Below are positions 56,422 through 64,000 of a DNA stretch of 64,000 nt, one piece after another (position 1 is the stretch's first letter; each line of letters opens with the position of its first letter). The position numbers were made by a program, and so were the translations under genes. The notes beneath the pieces were generated by a model. That model saw only the letters and a program-made list of their open reading frames with translations, searched no databases and was not told the DNA's origin. The DNA comes from Candidatus Auribacterota bacterium. Lineage in GTDB: Bacteria > Auribacterota > JAFGBW01 > JAFGJP01. The DNA lies in contig JAGLFH010000030.1 of NCBI GenBank assembly GCA_023144635.1, positions 144,386-208,385 on the forward strand. Reading direction: 5' to 3'.

Positions 56422-57128
56422 TATAAGATCTCCTTAACTTTATAGCATATCTTTTTTTTCTGCATCCACTTAACAGCAATGAGGTCAGAAAAAGCCGTGA
56501 ACACCCTGTTTGTGACATTGTATTTTGTTTTACCTTTTTTTCTTGGTCGATGATTTACTTCAGTTTCAATAAATTTGGTATTTTTCATTTTTAAAAGAGA
56601 AGGGAAAAAACGATGTATGCCTTTAAACGGGAAAAGATCCAGTAAAAGATGTTTTTTAATAACCTTAAGTCCGCACCCTGTATCATGTACATCTACGCCT
56701 AGAATAAAAATTCGTACACTGTTTGCTATTTTTGAAGAGATTCTTTTTATAAAGGGGTCATTTCGTTTTTTGCGCCATCCAAAGACCGCATCATTTTTTT
56801 TTATCAGTTCAAGCATTCGAGGTATGTCGATTGGGTCATTTTGGCCGTCACCATCCATCATTACAATAATATCTGAGGTGGAATTGTGGATTCCTGCCCA
56901 TAAAGCTGCAGATTGGCCGCTTCTTTTTTCAAGACTGATTATACGTAGTTTCGAGGATTCATTTTTCTCATTTTTAAGTTTTATAAAGGTATTATCGAGG
57001 CTTCCGTCATCAACAGCTATTATTTCATATTCTTCTGATACAGCGGTGCAGGATTTAATAATTTCTTGTATAAGAAATGATATGTTTTCTTCTTCGTTAT
57101 AGAAGGGTATAACAACAGAAAAGTCCAT
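56421..57128 (-). CDS. GT2 glycosyltransferase (polyprenyl-phosphate sugar synthase-like)
   Basis: A 235-residue family 2 glycosyltransferase with VVIPFYNEEENI, the DxD-like VMMDGDGQNDP and GLKVIKKHLL plus a basic C-terminus (RPRKKGKTKYN). It resembles dolichol-phosphate mannose synthase-type enzymes but has no C-terminal membrane helices, so it is probably peripheral. It probably supplies the polyprenyl-phosphate sugar for the GT39-like proteins; the sugar is unknown. Confidence 0.88.
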   Translation of the reverse strand: MDFSVVIPFYNEEENISFLIQEIIKSCTAVSEEYEIIAVDDGSLDNTFIKLKNEKNESSKLRIISLEKRSGQSAALWAGIHNSTSDIIVMMDGDGQNDPIDIPRMLELIKKNDAVFGWRKKRNDPFIKRISSKIANSVRIFILGVDVHDTGCGLKVIKKHLLLDLFPFKGIHRFFPSLLKMKNTKFIETEVNHRPRKKGKTKYNVTNRVFTAFSDLIAVKWMQKKKICYKVKEIL

Positions 57129-57190
57129 AAGCTCCTCTTTTAAGATTTATATTATATTAAAATATAAGGAATGACAAATCAAACGGTTAA

Positions 57191-59563
57191 TTAAGCATCT
57201 GCTATTTTGATTTCAGGAATAGGTGACACAAGCGGCAGTGTAAAATAGAAAGTAGTTCCTTTATTAAGCTCACTTTCCACCCAGATCTTTCCAAGATGCA
57301 TTTCTACTATTTTTTTTGCTATAGGAAGTCCAAGTCCTGTTCCGCGAACATCCATAGGAGTAGTTTTGCCTACCTGAATAAATTTTTCAAATATTTTTTC
57401 AAGGTTTTCTTTTGCTATTCCTTTTCCGTTATCAGCGATTGTTATTTGAATAAACCCGTTTTTTTCCCTCGCTTCCTGCATTAGATGAGCTTTAACCAGA
57501 ATAGTTCCTTTTTCGTTAGTAAACTTTATTGCGTTGCTGAGTATGTTTATAAGCACCTGCATTATTTTATCACTGTCAACGTATATTTCAGGAAGGTCTT
57601 CGGGAACTTCTTTTGTAAGTGAAATAAATTTAGAAGCAGCCCAGGCCTGAAGAGATAATACTGTTTCATTAATAAGATCATCAACTTTACAATTGGAAAT
57701 AGTTAACTGGGTTTTTCCTGAAGTCATTTTTGAAAAATCAAGAAGGCTATTGATCAGTTTGCTAAGCCTTGTGATATTTCTTTGAGATATTTCAAGAAGT
57801 TTTCTCTGATGTTCATTTATTTCACCTGCAGTGTGATTCAGTATAAGGTTTACTGAGTGTTTTATTGCAACAAGTGGTGTTCTCAGTTCATGAGTGACAT
57901 TATCAACAAAATCACCCTGTAACTTTTCGAATACTTTTTGTTTGTGCGTATCTTTTACTATAGATACCATACCGAGTGTTTTACCTTCTTTATTTTGCAA
58001 TACAGCAGAACTTGATTGAATTGAATGTCTGGATTCCTCTGATCCGCTTAACTCCAGCACTTCTAAAGATTTCCCTGTACTTTTATGAATAATTGTCTTT
58101 GAAAGAGTGATCATGTGGTCTTCCGGAAGCCCATCGTGGAGATCTTTACCTATTTTGTCTTTTTTCTTGGTATCGAGAACCATTTCTGCACTATCATTCA
58201 TGAAAAGGACTTTCCCTTTATTATCAACAACAACGACTCCCTGAGATGTCCCTTTCATTATGTTTGTAAGCTTCTTTTTTTCTACATTTAGCTGTTTAGC
58301 AGAGTCATATAATTTTTGGTGTGTCTTTTCTATGGCATTAATAGTAGATTCAATATTACCCTTAAAAATTTCATTTACTTTGTGAAGGAGCTCTTCTTTT
58401 TCTTGAGGATTTAATTTATTTGCAAAAGGAAGATGTGACATTTCCTGAGTTACAGAATCTTTTACTTTTTTTATGACTTCTAAAGGATCTACAGGAAGGT
58501 CTTTATAATTTTCAGGTGAATCTTGTGAAGAAAACAATACTTTTTCATACAGATCATCATTTTCAAGTATATCTGTTAGCTTTTTTCGTGCTTCCTGGTC
58601 AGCAAGAAGTATCTTAAGCTTTTCTTCCATTTTATCCAGCTCTTGTTTTTTTTTCTGAAAATCTCCGGAGATGATATCAAGTTCGAGGGAGTTTCTGTAT
58701 TCGCTGATTACTTTATGCACAAAATCTTCTGCGCTCTCAGAAATAGTTTGTGAACTGATGTCTTTTACATATTTTATAATTTCTTTTTCAAAAACTTCAA
58801 ATGCTTTTAAGATACTTTTTTTAGTACGTACAGAAGAGGTTGATTTTATTTTTTGAAGAGCAAGTGTTCCTATTCGTTTTAGTGATTCCTCGAGAGAGCT
58901 GTTAAACTTTTCAGAATCCTTTTCAGGGGGAGCTGAATCAAAAGAGGCTTTTACGCTTAAATGTGCTAACTTTTCCGGTGTTGACTGAAGAGAATTGAAA
59001 ATTTGTTTTTTATCAATTTCATCATCAAAGGAGCCTTTTTGCAGAGCCTGCATTATTGAGTTATCTTGTCCTTTAGAGGATGTTTCTTTTTTATTAACTA
59101 CTTTTTGTCCATGAGATATTCTTTTATATACAACTTTTTCAAGAAATATTCCTTTTATCTTTGAGTTTTCTATGGTTTTTGAGAGTCCCCCAGAACTTTC
59201 AATCTTTTCAGGATCTGAATTAATGATCTCAAAAAAAGTTGTGATGTGTTCTTTGGTTATTTCATTTGTGATCTTTGCATTTACAAAACGCCTTGCAGAA
59301 AGATGTAAGAGAAGATTTTTGATTAAAGGATTAACAGATTCGAGAGAATGTCCGTTTAATATAATTGTCTGGTGGTCATCAGAGATACTAAGTTCAAGTA
59401 ATTTATCTGCTGAAATGATCTGTTGAAGATTATCATAAAAACGGCTGATAGCATCTTGTGCAATACGATGTTTAACAGTATAAAGACTTGCCTGATTAAG
59501 GACGAGTCCAAAATTTTTTAAGAACTGCTCATATTCTGTATTTGTTATATTTGAATCATTCAT
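57191..59563 (-). CDS. Large PAS-containing sensor histidine kinase
   Basis: A 790-residue apparently cytosolic kinase. An N-terminal region of about 400 residues, largely charged and helical with no domain I recognise, is followed by a PAS domain (about 404-520, GVVVVDNKGKVLFMNDSAEMVL), HisKA (VDNVTHELRTPLVAIKHS) and HATPase (INILSNAIKFTNEKG, then VRGTGLGLPIAKKIV). No membrane segment or receiver is seen. Monocistronic, with no response regulator gene beside it. Confidence 0.9.
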   Translation of the reverse strand: MNDSNITNTEYEQFLKNFGLVLNQASLYTVKHRIAQDAISRFYDNLQQIISADKLLELSISDDHQTIILNGHSLESVNPLIKNLLLHLSARRFVNAKITNEITKEHITTFFEIINSDPEKIESSGGLSKTIENSKIKGIFLEKVVYKRISHGQKVVNKKETSSKGQDNSIMQALQKGSFDDEIDKKQIFNSLQSTPEKLAHLSVKASFDSAPPEKDSEKFNSSLEESLKRIGTLALQKIKSTSSVRTKKSILKAFEVFEKEIIKYVKDISSQTISESAEDFVHKVISEYRNSLELDIISGDFQKKKQELDKMEEKLKILLADQEARKKLTDILENDDLYEKVLFSSQDSPENYKDLPVDPLEVIKKVKDSVTQEMSHLPFANKLNPQEKEELLHKVNEIFKGNIESTINAIEKTHQKLYDSAKQLNVEKKKLTNIMKGTSQGVVVVDNKGKVLFMNDSAEMVLDTKKKDKIGKDLHDGLPEDHMITLSKTIIHKSTGKSLEVLELSGSEESRHSIQSSSAVLQNKEGKTLGMVSIVKDTHKQKVFEKLQGDFVDNVTHELRTPLVAIKHSVNLILNHTAGEINEHQRKLLEISQRNITRLSKLINSLLDFSKMTSGKTQLTISNCKVDDLINETVLSLQAWAASKFISLTKEVPEDLPEIYVDSDKIMQVLINILSNAIKFTNEKGTILVKAHLMQEAREKNGFIQITIADNGKGIAKENLEKIFEKFIQVGKTTPMDVRGTGLGLPIAKKIVEMHLGKIWVESELNKGTTFYFTLPLVSPIPEIKIADA

Positions 59564-59653
59564 ATTTTATGATTTTGTATTTATTTAAGGTTTTATGTAT
59601 TTTATATTAATATCACTTTAGATGCAAGATTGCATAGATAATATAGAAGGTTG

Positions 59654-62605
59654 TTATTTAGAAGTGTAGAAAGCACGAAGGATGTCAAAGAAAAGAAAGT
59701 CATAACAGATTTCAGTTATATCTTTGTTTTTGTTCAAAAAGTTTGAGTTTTTTGCAAGATCGCTGAAGAAAGGAATATGGGAAAGGTCTATTTTGTTGGG
59801 TAGGGCTTCGTTTAATATGTAGATTTTTTCCAGAAGGTCCGCGTCAAAAATATCTTTGGTTAAAAAAGAGAGGTGAGATGCGGCTTTTTTTGAATCTTTT
59901 TTGTTTAAGTAGTAAATATTTGCAAGATAAAGCCTTATGCGTTGCAGACAAGGTTCTTGTTTTAGGGCTTTTTCAAAATGTTCAATGGCTTTATTAAAAT
60001 TTCCTGCTTTTTTTTGACATATTCCTGCAAGAGCATGATAAAAGGGATTGTCGTCATCTTCTTTTATTTTAGTGTAAATAAGCTCAAGACACTCTTTATT
60101 TTGATTTGAGGTTATGATTGAATCTAAGATAAGGATTTCTTTATTAGGAAAAGATTTGTTTTTTAGAAGGATGCGGTTTTTATTTGTTTTTTTGTGTAAT
60201 CGGTTTTTTAGATATTTTTTTAAAAAATCAAAATCGATTTTTGTTTCGTCAGATTCTTTGAGGGCTATGAGTGAATCTTTTAGTGTAGATAAGTCTTTGC
60301 TGGGGGATGCGGCAAATTTTGAACGTATTGATAGATATGGCACATATAAACTATAGTATAGGTATTTGTTTCGTAACTCTTTTTGAGAATAAGGTTTTTG
60401 GGTTAAAGGATCCATGTTGAAAGAAGTGGTATTATTAAGCAGGCGTTTTATTTTATCCAATGAATAAGCCATATTGAGTCGTGCCATTTTATATTCAAGG
60501 GCCGGAAAATCTATTGTATGAATTGGAAGATCTTTTATGAGTTCATTTGTTTGTTTGCCTGAAATATTATTTGAGAGAATATATGTATTTATAGAATATG
60601 GAGTTTTGGTAATGTTGGTTAGTGCTTTTATAAGGGTGTTGTTTTTTTTATTATGAACAGGAAAAGGGTTATCGGATGCGTAAAGAAGGAAGTATGATTT
60701 TCTAAGTGATATTATGCCGCAATATCGAAACGATGAAAGCAGGGTTTTTATCAGTATAAGTGCTCCTTCATCTCCGCATCTATTATCGAACCATGTGTAG
60801 TAAACGCCTTTATTTGTTAAGCGTTTTTTTACTATTTCAAAAAAATCTTTTGTATAAAGCTTTGATGAACTGAAATAAAGTGGAGTAGTAACGGTGTTGA
60901 TGACAACATCATATTTTGTTGAACTTTTTTTCAAATAACTGATACCGTCATCAAGTATTATATTTACATTTTTGTTTTTATGAATGTTATTGTTGTATTC
61001 GGAAAATCGTTCCTGGTTATCTACCACGGCTTTATTTATCTCGACAACATCCATTTTTGTAAAAACCCTGCTTGCTGCACCTGCAGTTGTACCTGAGCCT
61101 AGACCTAGTACTAAAACATCTTTTGCTTGAGGCTGAATTAGTTTAGGAATAACACCAACAAGTTTTTCTATATTATTTCCAAGCTGCACGCTGTGATAAC
61201 CGTTAATAAAAAAAGTTTTCTTACCGTTTTTTTTGTGAATGATAGCAAGAATTTGGTTGTGTGCTTTAAAAGGTTCTATTTTTGAAATATTATTATATTC
61301 ATCAATAAGTGAGGAGGGGTGTAAAAAACTTGAATGCGACAGGAAAAGAAGTTTTTCATCCCACAAAAAAATGACAAGCAGTGTAGTAATAGCTGCTTTA
61401 ATGATGAAAGATTTTTTTTGAGATGATATTAGGATAAAAGATAAGATAAGAATAATTAGGAGTATTATAAAAATAGACCTATAAGAAAAGAATGGATGCA
61501 GGAGAAAGAACATTAAAAGATATCCTGCGGCATTTCCTGCTGACGAGTAAAAAAGAACAAGGCCTGATGCATTTTCAATATGTTTATAGATGGATTCTTT
61601 TAATATTACCGGAACAGACATCCCGAATGTTATGAGTGGGAGTCCCCATAGCGCTATCAGAAGTATTTTTGTGAGAATGGAGAAGAGTATTATATTTCCA
61701 AGTTTTAACTGGATAAATGAGAGGAGGAAAGTGCTTGGCTTGAAGAATGCTATTTCGAGAATGATAAGAAAAAATCCTATTTGAATAAGCTTTTCAAAGG
61801 TGATTTTCTTTTTACTTTGTATGTATGTTCCCAGCCATATGTACGTGATAGCAATAAAAACGGTTAAAGAAAAATTTTCACGAAAAGGCCCGAAGACAAA
61901 AGTGGTCATTTTAAGTAGTAGCAGTTGAAAACAAGCGCTTACTATACAGAAAAGAATTAGGGCGGTTGTTTTTTTGAAGCTTATAATTTTGAGGAAAAGT
62001 GGATGTGATATTTCTTTGTTATAGATATCTTTCAATAAAAAAAGGCAGATACCTATTATAATGTTTATAATCCCAAAAAAAGTCATAGTTTGTGAAATGG
62101 GCAGAAACTGTAGAATGATAAATTCTACAATTAGGATAGTAATGGCAGCGCCAACATTGTAAAAAAAATAGGTTTTATCAAAGGATGAGTTTTTATTATG
62201 GATGTTTGTCATATAGCTTGAAAGCACAGGTATGCTGATACCAATAAGAGTGGAGGGTATAATAAGGAAGATCACGGCATAGATGATGCTGAATTCAGAA
62301 TGAAGAGGTAAAATTGAGAGAAATTTATCACTTGCATAACTGTTTGTTGCTTGGATCAGATGAATTGATGAAATAGCAAAGATGCCGATAAATATTTCAA
62401 TAGCAAAAAGCCATTTTTTAAATTTATGGGCAAATAGGTATCCGAATGCTAGTCCGAAAAGAAAAGTAAACAGTATAGAAAAACTGACACCGAAAGAGTC
62501 GCCGAAAACATTAGTCAGTACTCTGTTGTAGAGTACTTCATAAGCAAGTCCGCAGCATCCTGAGAGGAATGTAATTATTGGTAATAAGTTTTGTTTTTTT
62601 ATCAT
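59654..62605 (-). CDS. Spermidine synthase-like polytopic membrane protein with TPR C-terminus
   Basis: A 983-residue protein. The N-terminal half (about 1-420) has 12-14 hydrophobic helices in the arrangement of fused MFS-type/spermidine-synthase membrane proteins; residues about 430-680 resemble a spermidine-synthase Rossmann domain with VLVLGLGSGTTAGAASRVF and MDVVEINKAVVDN; residues about 850-960 carry TPR repeats (NKAIEHFEKALKQEPCL). Polyamine synthesis by such fusions is not established, so the name describes the fold only. Located between the large kinase and a divergent acyltransferase-like gene. Confidence 0.82.
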   Translation of the reverse strand: MIKKQNLLPIITFLSGCCGLAYEVLYNRVLTNVFGDSFGVSFSILFTFLFGLAFGYLFAHKFKKWLFAIEIFIGIFAISSIHLIQATNSYASDKFLSILPLHSEFSIIYAVIFLIIPSTLIGISIPVLSSYMTNIHNKNSSFDKTYFFYNVGAAITILIVEFIILQFLPISQTMTFFGIINIIIGICLFLLKDIYNKEISHPLFLKIISFKKTTALILFCIVSACFQLLLLKMTTFVFGPFRENFSLTVFIAITYIWLGTYIQSKKKITFEKLIQIGFFLIILEIAFFKPSTFLLSFIQLKLGNIILFSILTKILLIALWGLPLITFGMSVPVILKESIYKHIENASGLVLFYSSAGNAAGYLLMFFLLHPFFSYRSIFIILLIILILSFILISSQKKSFIIKAAITTLLVIFLWDEKLLFLSHSSFLHPSSLIDEYNNISKIEPFKAHNQILAIIHKKNGKKTFFINGYHSVQLGNNIEKLVGVIPKLIQPQAKDVLVLGLGSGTTAGAASRVFTKMDVVEINKAVVDNQERFSEYNNNIHKNKNVNIILDDGISYLKKSSTKYDVVINTVTTPLYFSSSKLYTKDFFEIVKKRLTNKGVYYTWFDNRCGDEGALILIKTLLSSFRYCGIISLRKSYFLLYASDNPFPVHNKKNNTLIKALTNITKTPYSINTYILSNNISGKQTNELIKDLPIHTIDFPALEYKMARLNMAYSLDKIKRLLNNTTSFNMDPLTQKPYSQKELRNKYLYYSLYVPYLSIRSKFAASPSKDLSTLKDSLIALKESDETKIDFDFLKKYLKNRLHKKTNKNRILLKNKSFPNKEILILDSIITSNQNKECLELIYTKIKEDDDNPFYHALAGICQKKAGNFNKAIEHFEKALKQEPCLQRIRLYLANIYYLNKKDSKKAASHLSFLTKDIFDADLLEKIYILNEALPNKIDLSHIPFFSDLAKNSNFLNKNKDITEICYDFLFFDILRAFYTSK

Positions 62606-62867
62606 AAAAGTTTTTGGATTATAGATGTTGTTTAAATATTATATGAAAAGTGATTATAAATGCATAGTTATATGGATTTAAATATTTTTTTATGGTTGTT
62701 GATATATGTATAATTTTCTTTATTAACTTTTAATTCATTGACCAATACTGAGTTATCAAATTGCTTGAGGGTTCAAAGCACTGCGAAATATGCGGGTAGT
62801 TGAAGAAAAGTGAAAGATGTAGCGCAATTTTGGGCAATTTGTTATTTTTGTATGATATTAGGAAATA

Positions 62868-64000
62868 ATGGATATCAAAAATAAAAGATTGATAAGTGTA
62901 GATATTGCGAGGGGCATAGTGATGATCATTATGGCCTGTGATCATGTATCTTTTTTCTGGAATAGTGGGCGTGTTGCAGAAGAAGGTTTAAGAGGCCATA
63001 TACCGCACTATTTAAATATTTTTCAAATGCTTACCAGAATAATTTCGCATTTTACACCCACTTCATTTATATGGCTTGCTGGTTTTATGGTGGCATTGTC
63101 TGCTTTTAGAAAAAGTAGAGATAATTTATCAGAGACGTCAATATCGAAATATTTGACATTAAGAGGTTTGTTGATAATTTTTTTACAGATAAGCGTTGTT
63201 AATTTTGGGTTTATGGCGATATCTTTTTTAAGTTTAAATCTAAGATCTATTTTTTTCATGGATGTTTTATGGACAATAGGGATGGGGCTAATAATCCTTG
63301 CGTGGTTGAGGCTTTTGGGTAAAAAAATATTATTAGTTATTTTGTTTTTAAATTTTATGGTTTTTCCTTTATTTTATGAAGAGTTGTTGTTATTTAGCAG
63401 TAAAAATGATTTTTTATTATCTCTTGGAATAATTAGTTTTGCTCCGATTGCATCGGGTAAGGCTCATATCAATTGTCTTTATCCAATTATTCCGTGGCTA
63501 GGGGTGATGCTCTTTGGTTATTTATCAGGTAGTTGGTTTAAGGATATAACAGGGGCCATAGATGGTGAGAAGATCTTTAAAAAATGTATAAATTGGGGTC
63601 TGGGGTTATTGTCAGTATTTTTCTTTTTACGCTTTTTTAATGGATATGGAAATTGGATAAAATGGGATAAATTGACATTTCAGGATTTTTTTACAATCTC
63701 AAAATATCCGCCGTCTTTGGTCTATTTATTATTTACATTGGGCTTGATGTTTTTAGTTTTTGCAATAGCATTAAAAATTGAGAAGAGTGGATACAGCGGG
63801 AGACAACCTGTAAAAATGATAATAGCATTTGGCAGAGTTCCTCTTTTTTTCTATTGTGTGCATCTTTTGTTGTATGGAGCAATACCGGTACTTTTGGGGA
63901 TTTGCCAAAAAGGTGGATTGATAAAGGTTTATCTGATATGGTTTGTGGGACTGCTTATTCTTTATAAACCGTGCATTTGGTATTATAATTATAAGAAGAG
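62868..64000 (+). CDS. DUF1624/heparan-alpha-glucosaminide N-acetyltransferase-like membrane protein (3' end outside window)
   Basis: An open frame starts at ATG 62868 (AGGAAATA upstream) and runs to the window edge, giving at least 377 residues. The N-terminus RLISVDIARGIVMIIMACDHVS is the characteristic start of this acyltransferase-like family (DUF1624/DUF5009). At least eight hydrophobic helices follow, with the YPIIPWLGVMLFGYLSG and AFGRVPLFFYCVHLLLYG motifs. These proteins are thought to move acyl groups across the membrane onto sugars; substrate unknown. Confidence 0.88.
   Translation, partial: MDIKNKRLISVDIARGIVMIIMACDHVSFFWNSGRVAEEGLRGHIPHYLNIFQMLTRIISHFTPTSFIWLAGFMVALSAFRKSRDNLSETSISKYLTLRGLLIIFLQISVVNFGFMAISFLSLNLRSIFFMDVLWTIGMGLIILAWLRLLGKKILLVILFLNFMVFPLFYEELLLFSSKNDFLLSLGIISFAPIASGKAHINCLYPIIPWLGVMLFGYLSGSWFKDITGAIDGEKIFKKCINWGLGLLSVFFFLRFFNGYGNWIKWDKLTFQDFFTISKYPPSLVYLLFTLGLMFLVFAIALKIEKSGYSGRQPVKMIIAFGRVPLFFYCVHLLLYGAIPVLLGICQKGGLIKVYLIWFVGLLILYKPCIWYYNYKK

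Noticed and set aside
56575-57102. 175-codon + strand open frame
   Set aside because: It is antisense to the GT2 gene, whose motifs are clear on the minus strand; the translation matches nothing recognisable.
62606-62867. Possible small genes on the minus strand (e.g. 62730-62945)
   Set aside because: They overlap the start of the DUF1624-like gene antisense and show no domain or ribosome-binding site; the rest of the gap looks like plain AT-rich spacer.

Overview
The window is AT-rich bacterial chromosome (roughly one third G+C by eye), densely packed with genes. It reads as an uncultured, anaerobic, Gram-negative-type (diderm) bacterium: Tol-Pal, TonB/TolA, ExbB/ExbD-type proteins and lipoproteins indicate an outer membrane, and an [FeFe] hydrogenase indicates fermentative or hydrogen metabolism. 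An archaeal-type start to the shikimate pathway, many stand-alone receiver domains, several GT39 glycosyltransferases and a membrane spermidine-synthase-like giant are reminiscent of candidate-phylum genomes (Omnitrophota-like lineages are one guess). I cannot fix the taxon from this sequence.

Layout. 1-5.9 kb: chaperone/housekeeping block (groEL 3' part, rpoZ, grpE, dnaK, a DUF4340-like membrane protein, an FmdB-type zinc ribbon). 6.1-18.1 kb: a hydrogenase island, all on the + strand: a perfect 54-bp palindrome with a Rex site, rex, a Cache-domain histidine kinase, a response-regulator receiver fused to the NuoE/HydC-like subunit, an HndB-like ferredoxin, the NuoF/HydB-like flavoprotein, the HydA catalytic subunit, a second stand-alone receiver closely resembling the fused one, a TM1266-type small protein, and the three H-cluster maturases hydF, hydG, hydE. 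18.1-19.9 kb (minus): archaeal-type 3-dehydroquinate synthase II and its partner aldolase. 20-22.1 kb: small zinc-ribbon and membrane proteins, an HPP-family protein, tRNA-Ser(CGA). 22.3-30 kb (minus): degenerate receiver, receiver, histidine kinase, UDP-glucose dehydrogenase, UDP-glucuronate decarboxylase, TolB, TolA/TonB, TolR, TolQ and an FHA protein; then (+) a receiver, Pal and a LysM lipoprotein. 31.8-41.8 kb: SMC, a receiver-PilZ protein, a Ppx/GppA protein, two GT39 proteins and a radical SAM protein. 41.9-47.9 kb: amidase and the rod-shape cluster mreB-mreC-mreD-mrdA-rodA. 48-64 kb: Ski2-like helicase, TIGR03960-type radical SAM protein, ABC transporter operon with a His-rich protein and a GT39-like protein, LAB_N and GT2 proteins, a large PAS histidine kinase, the spermidine-synthase-like/TPR membrane protein, and the beginning of a DUF1624-like membrane acyltransferase that runs off the end.

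The strongest candidate for an undescribed system is the hydrogenase island. A two-component receiver is covalently joined to the electron-input subunit of a putative electron-bifurcating hydrogenase, a histidine kinase is encoded immediately upstream and a duplicated receiver downstream, and the whole set appears to sit under a Rex (NADH/NAD+) operator. This suggests control of the enzyme itself, or sensing by the enzyme, through phosphotransfer in addition to transcriptional redox control. Local oddities (a HydG auxiliary-cluster cysteine replaced by glycine, a proline-to-serine change in HydA motif L3, a cysteine-free thioredoxin-like N-terminus on the flavoprotein, an attenuator-like RNA before the maturation genes) make the locus more distinctive.
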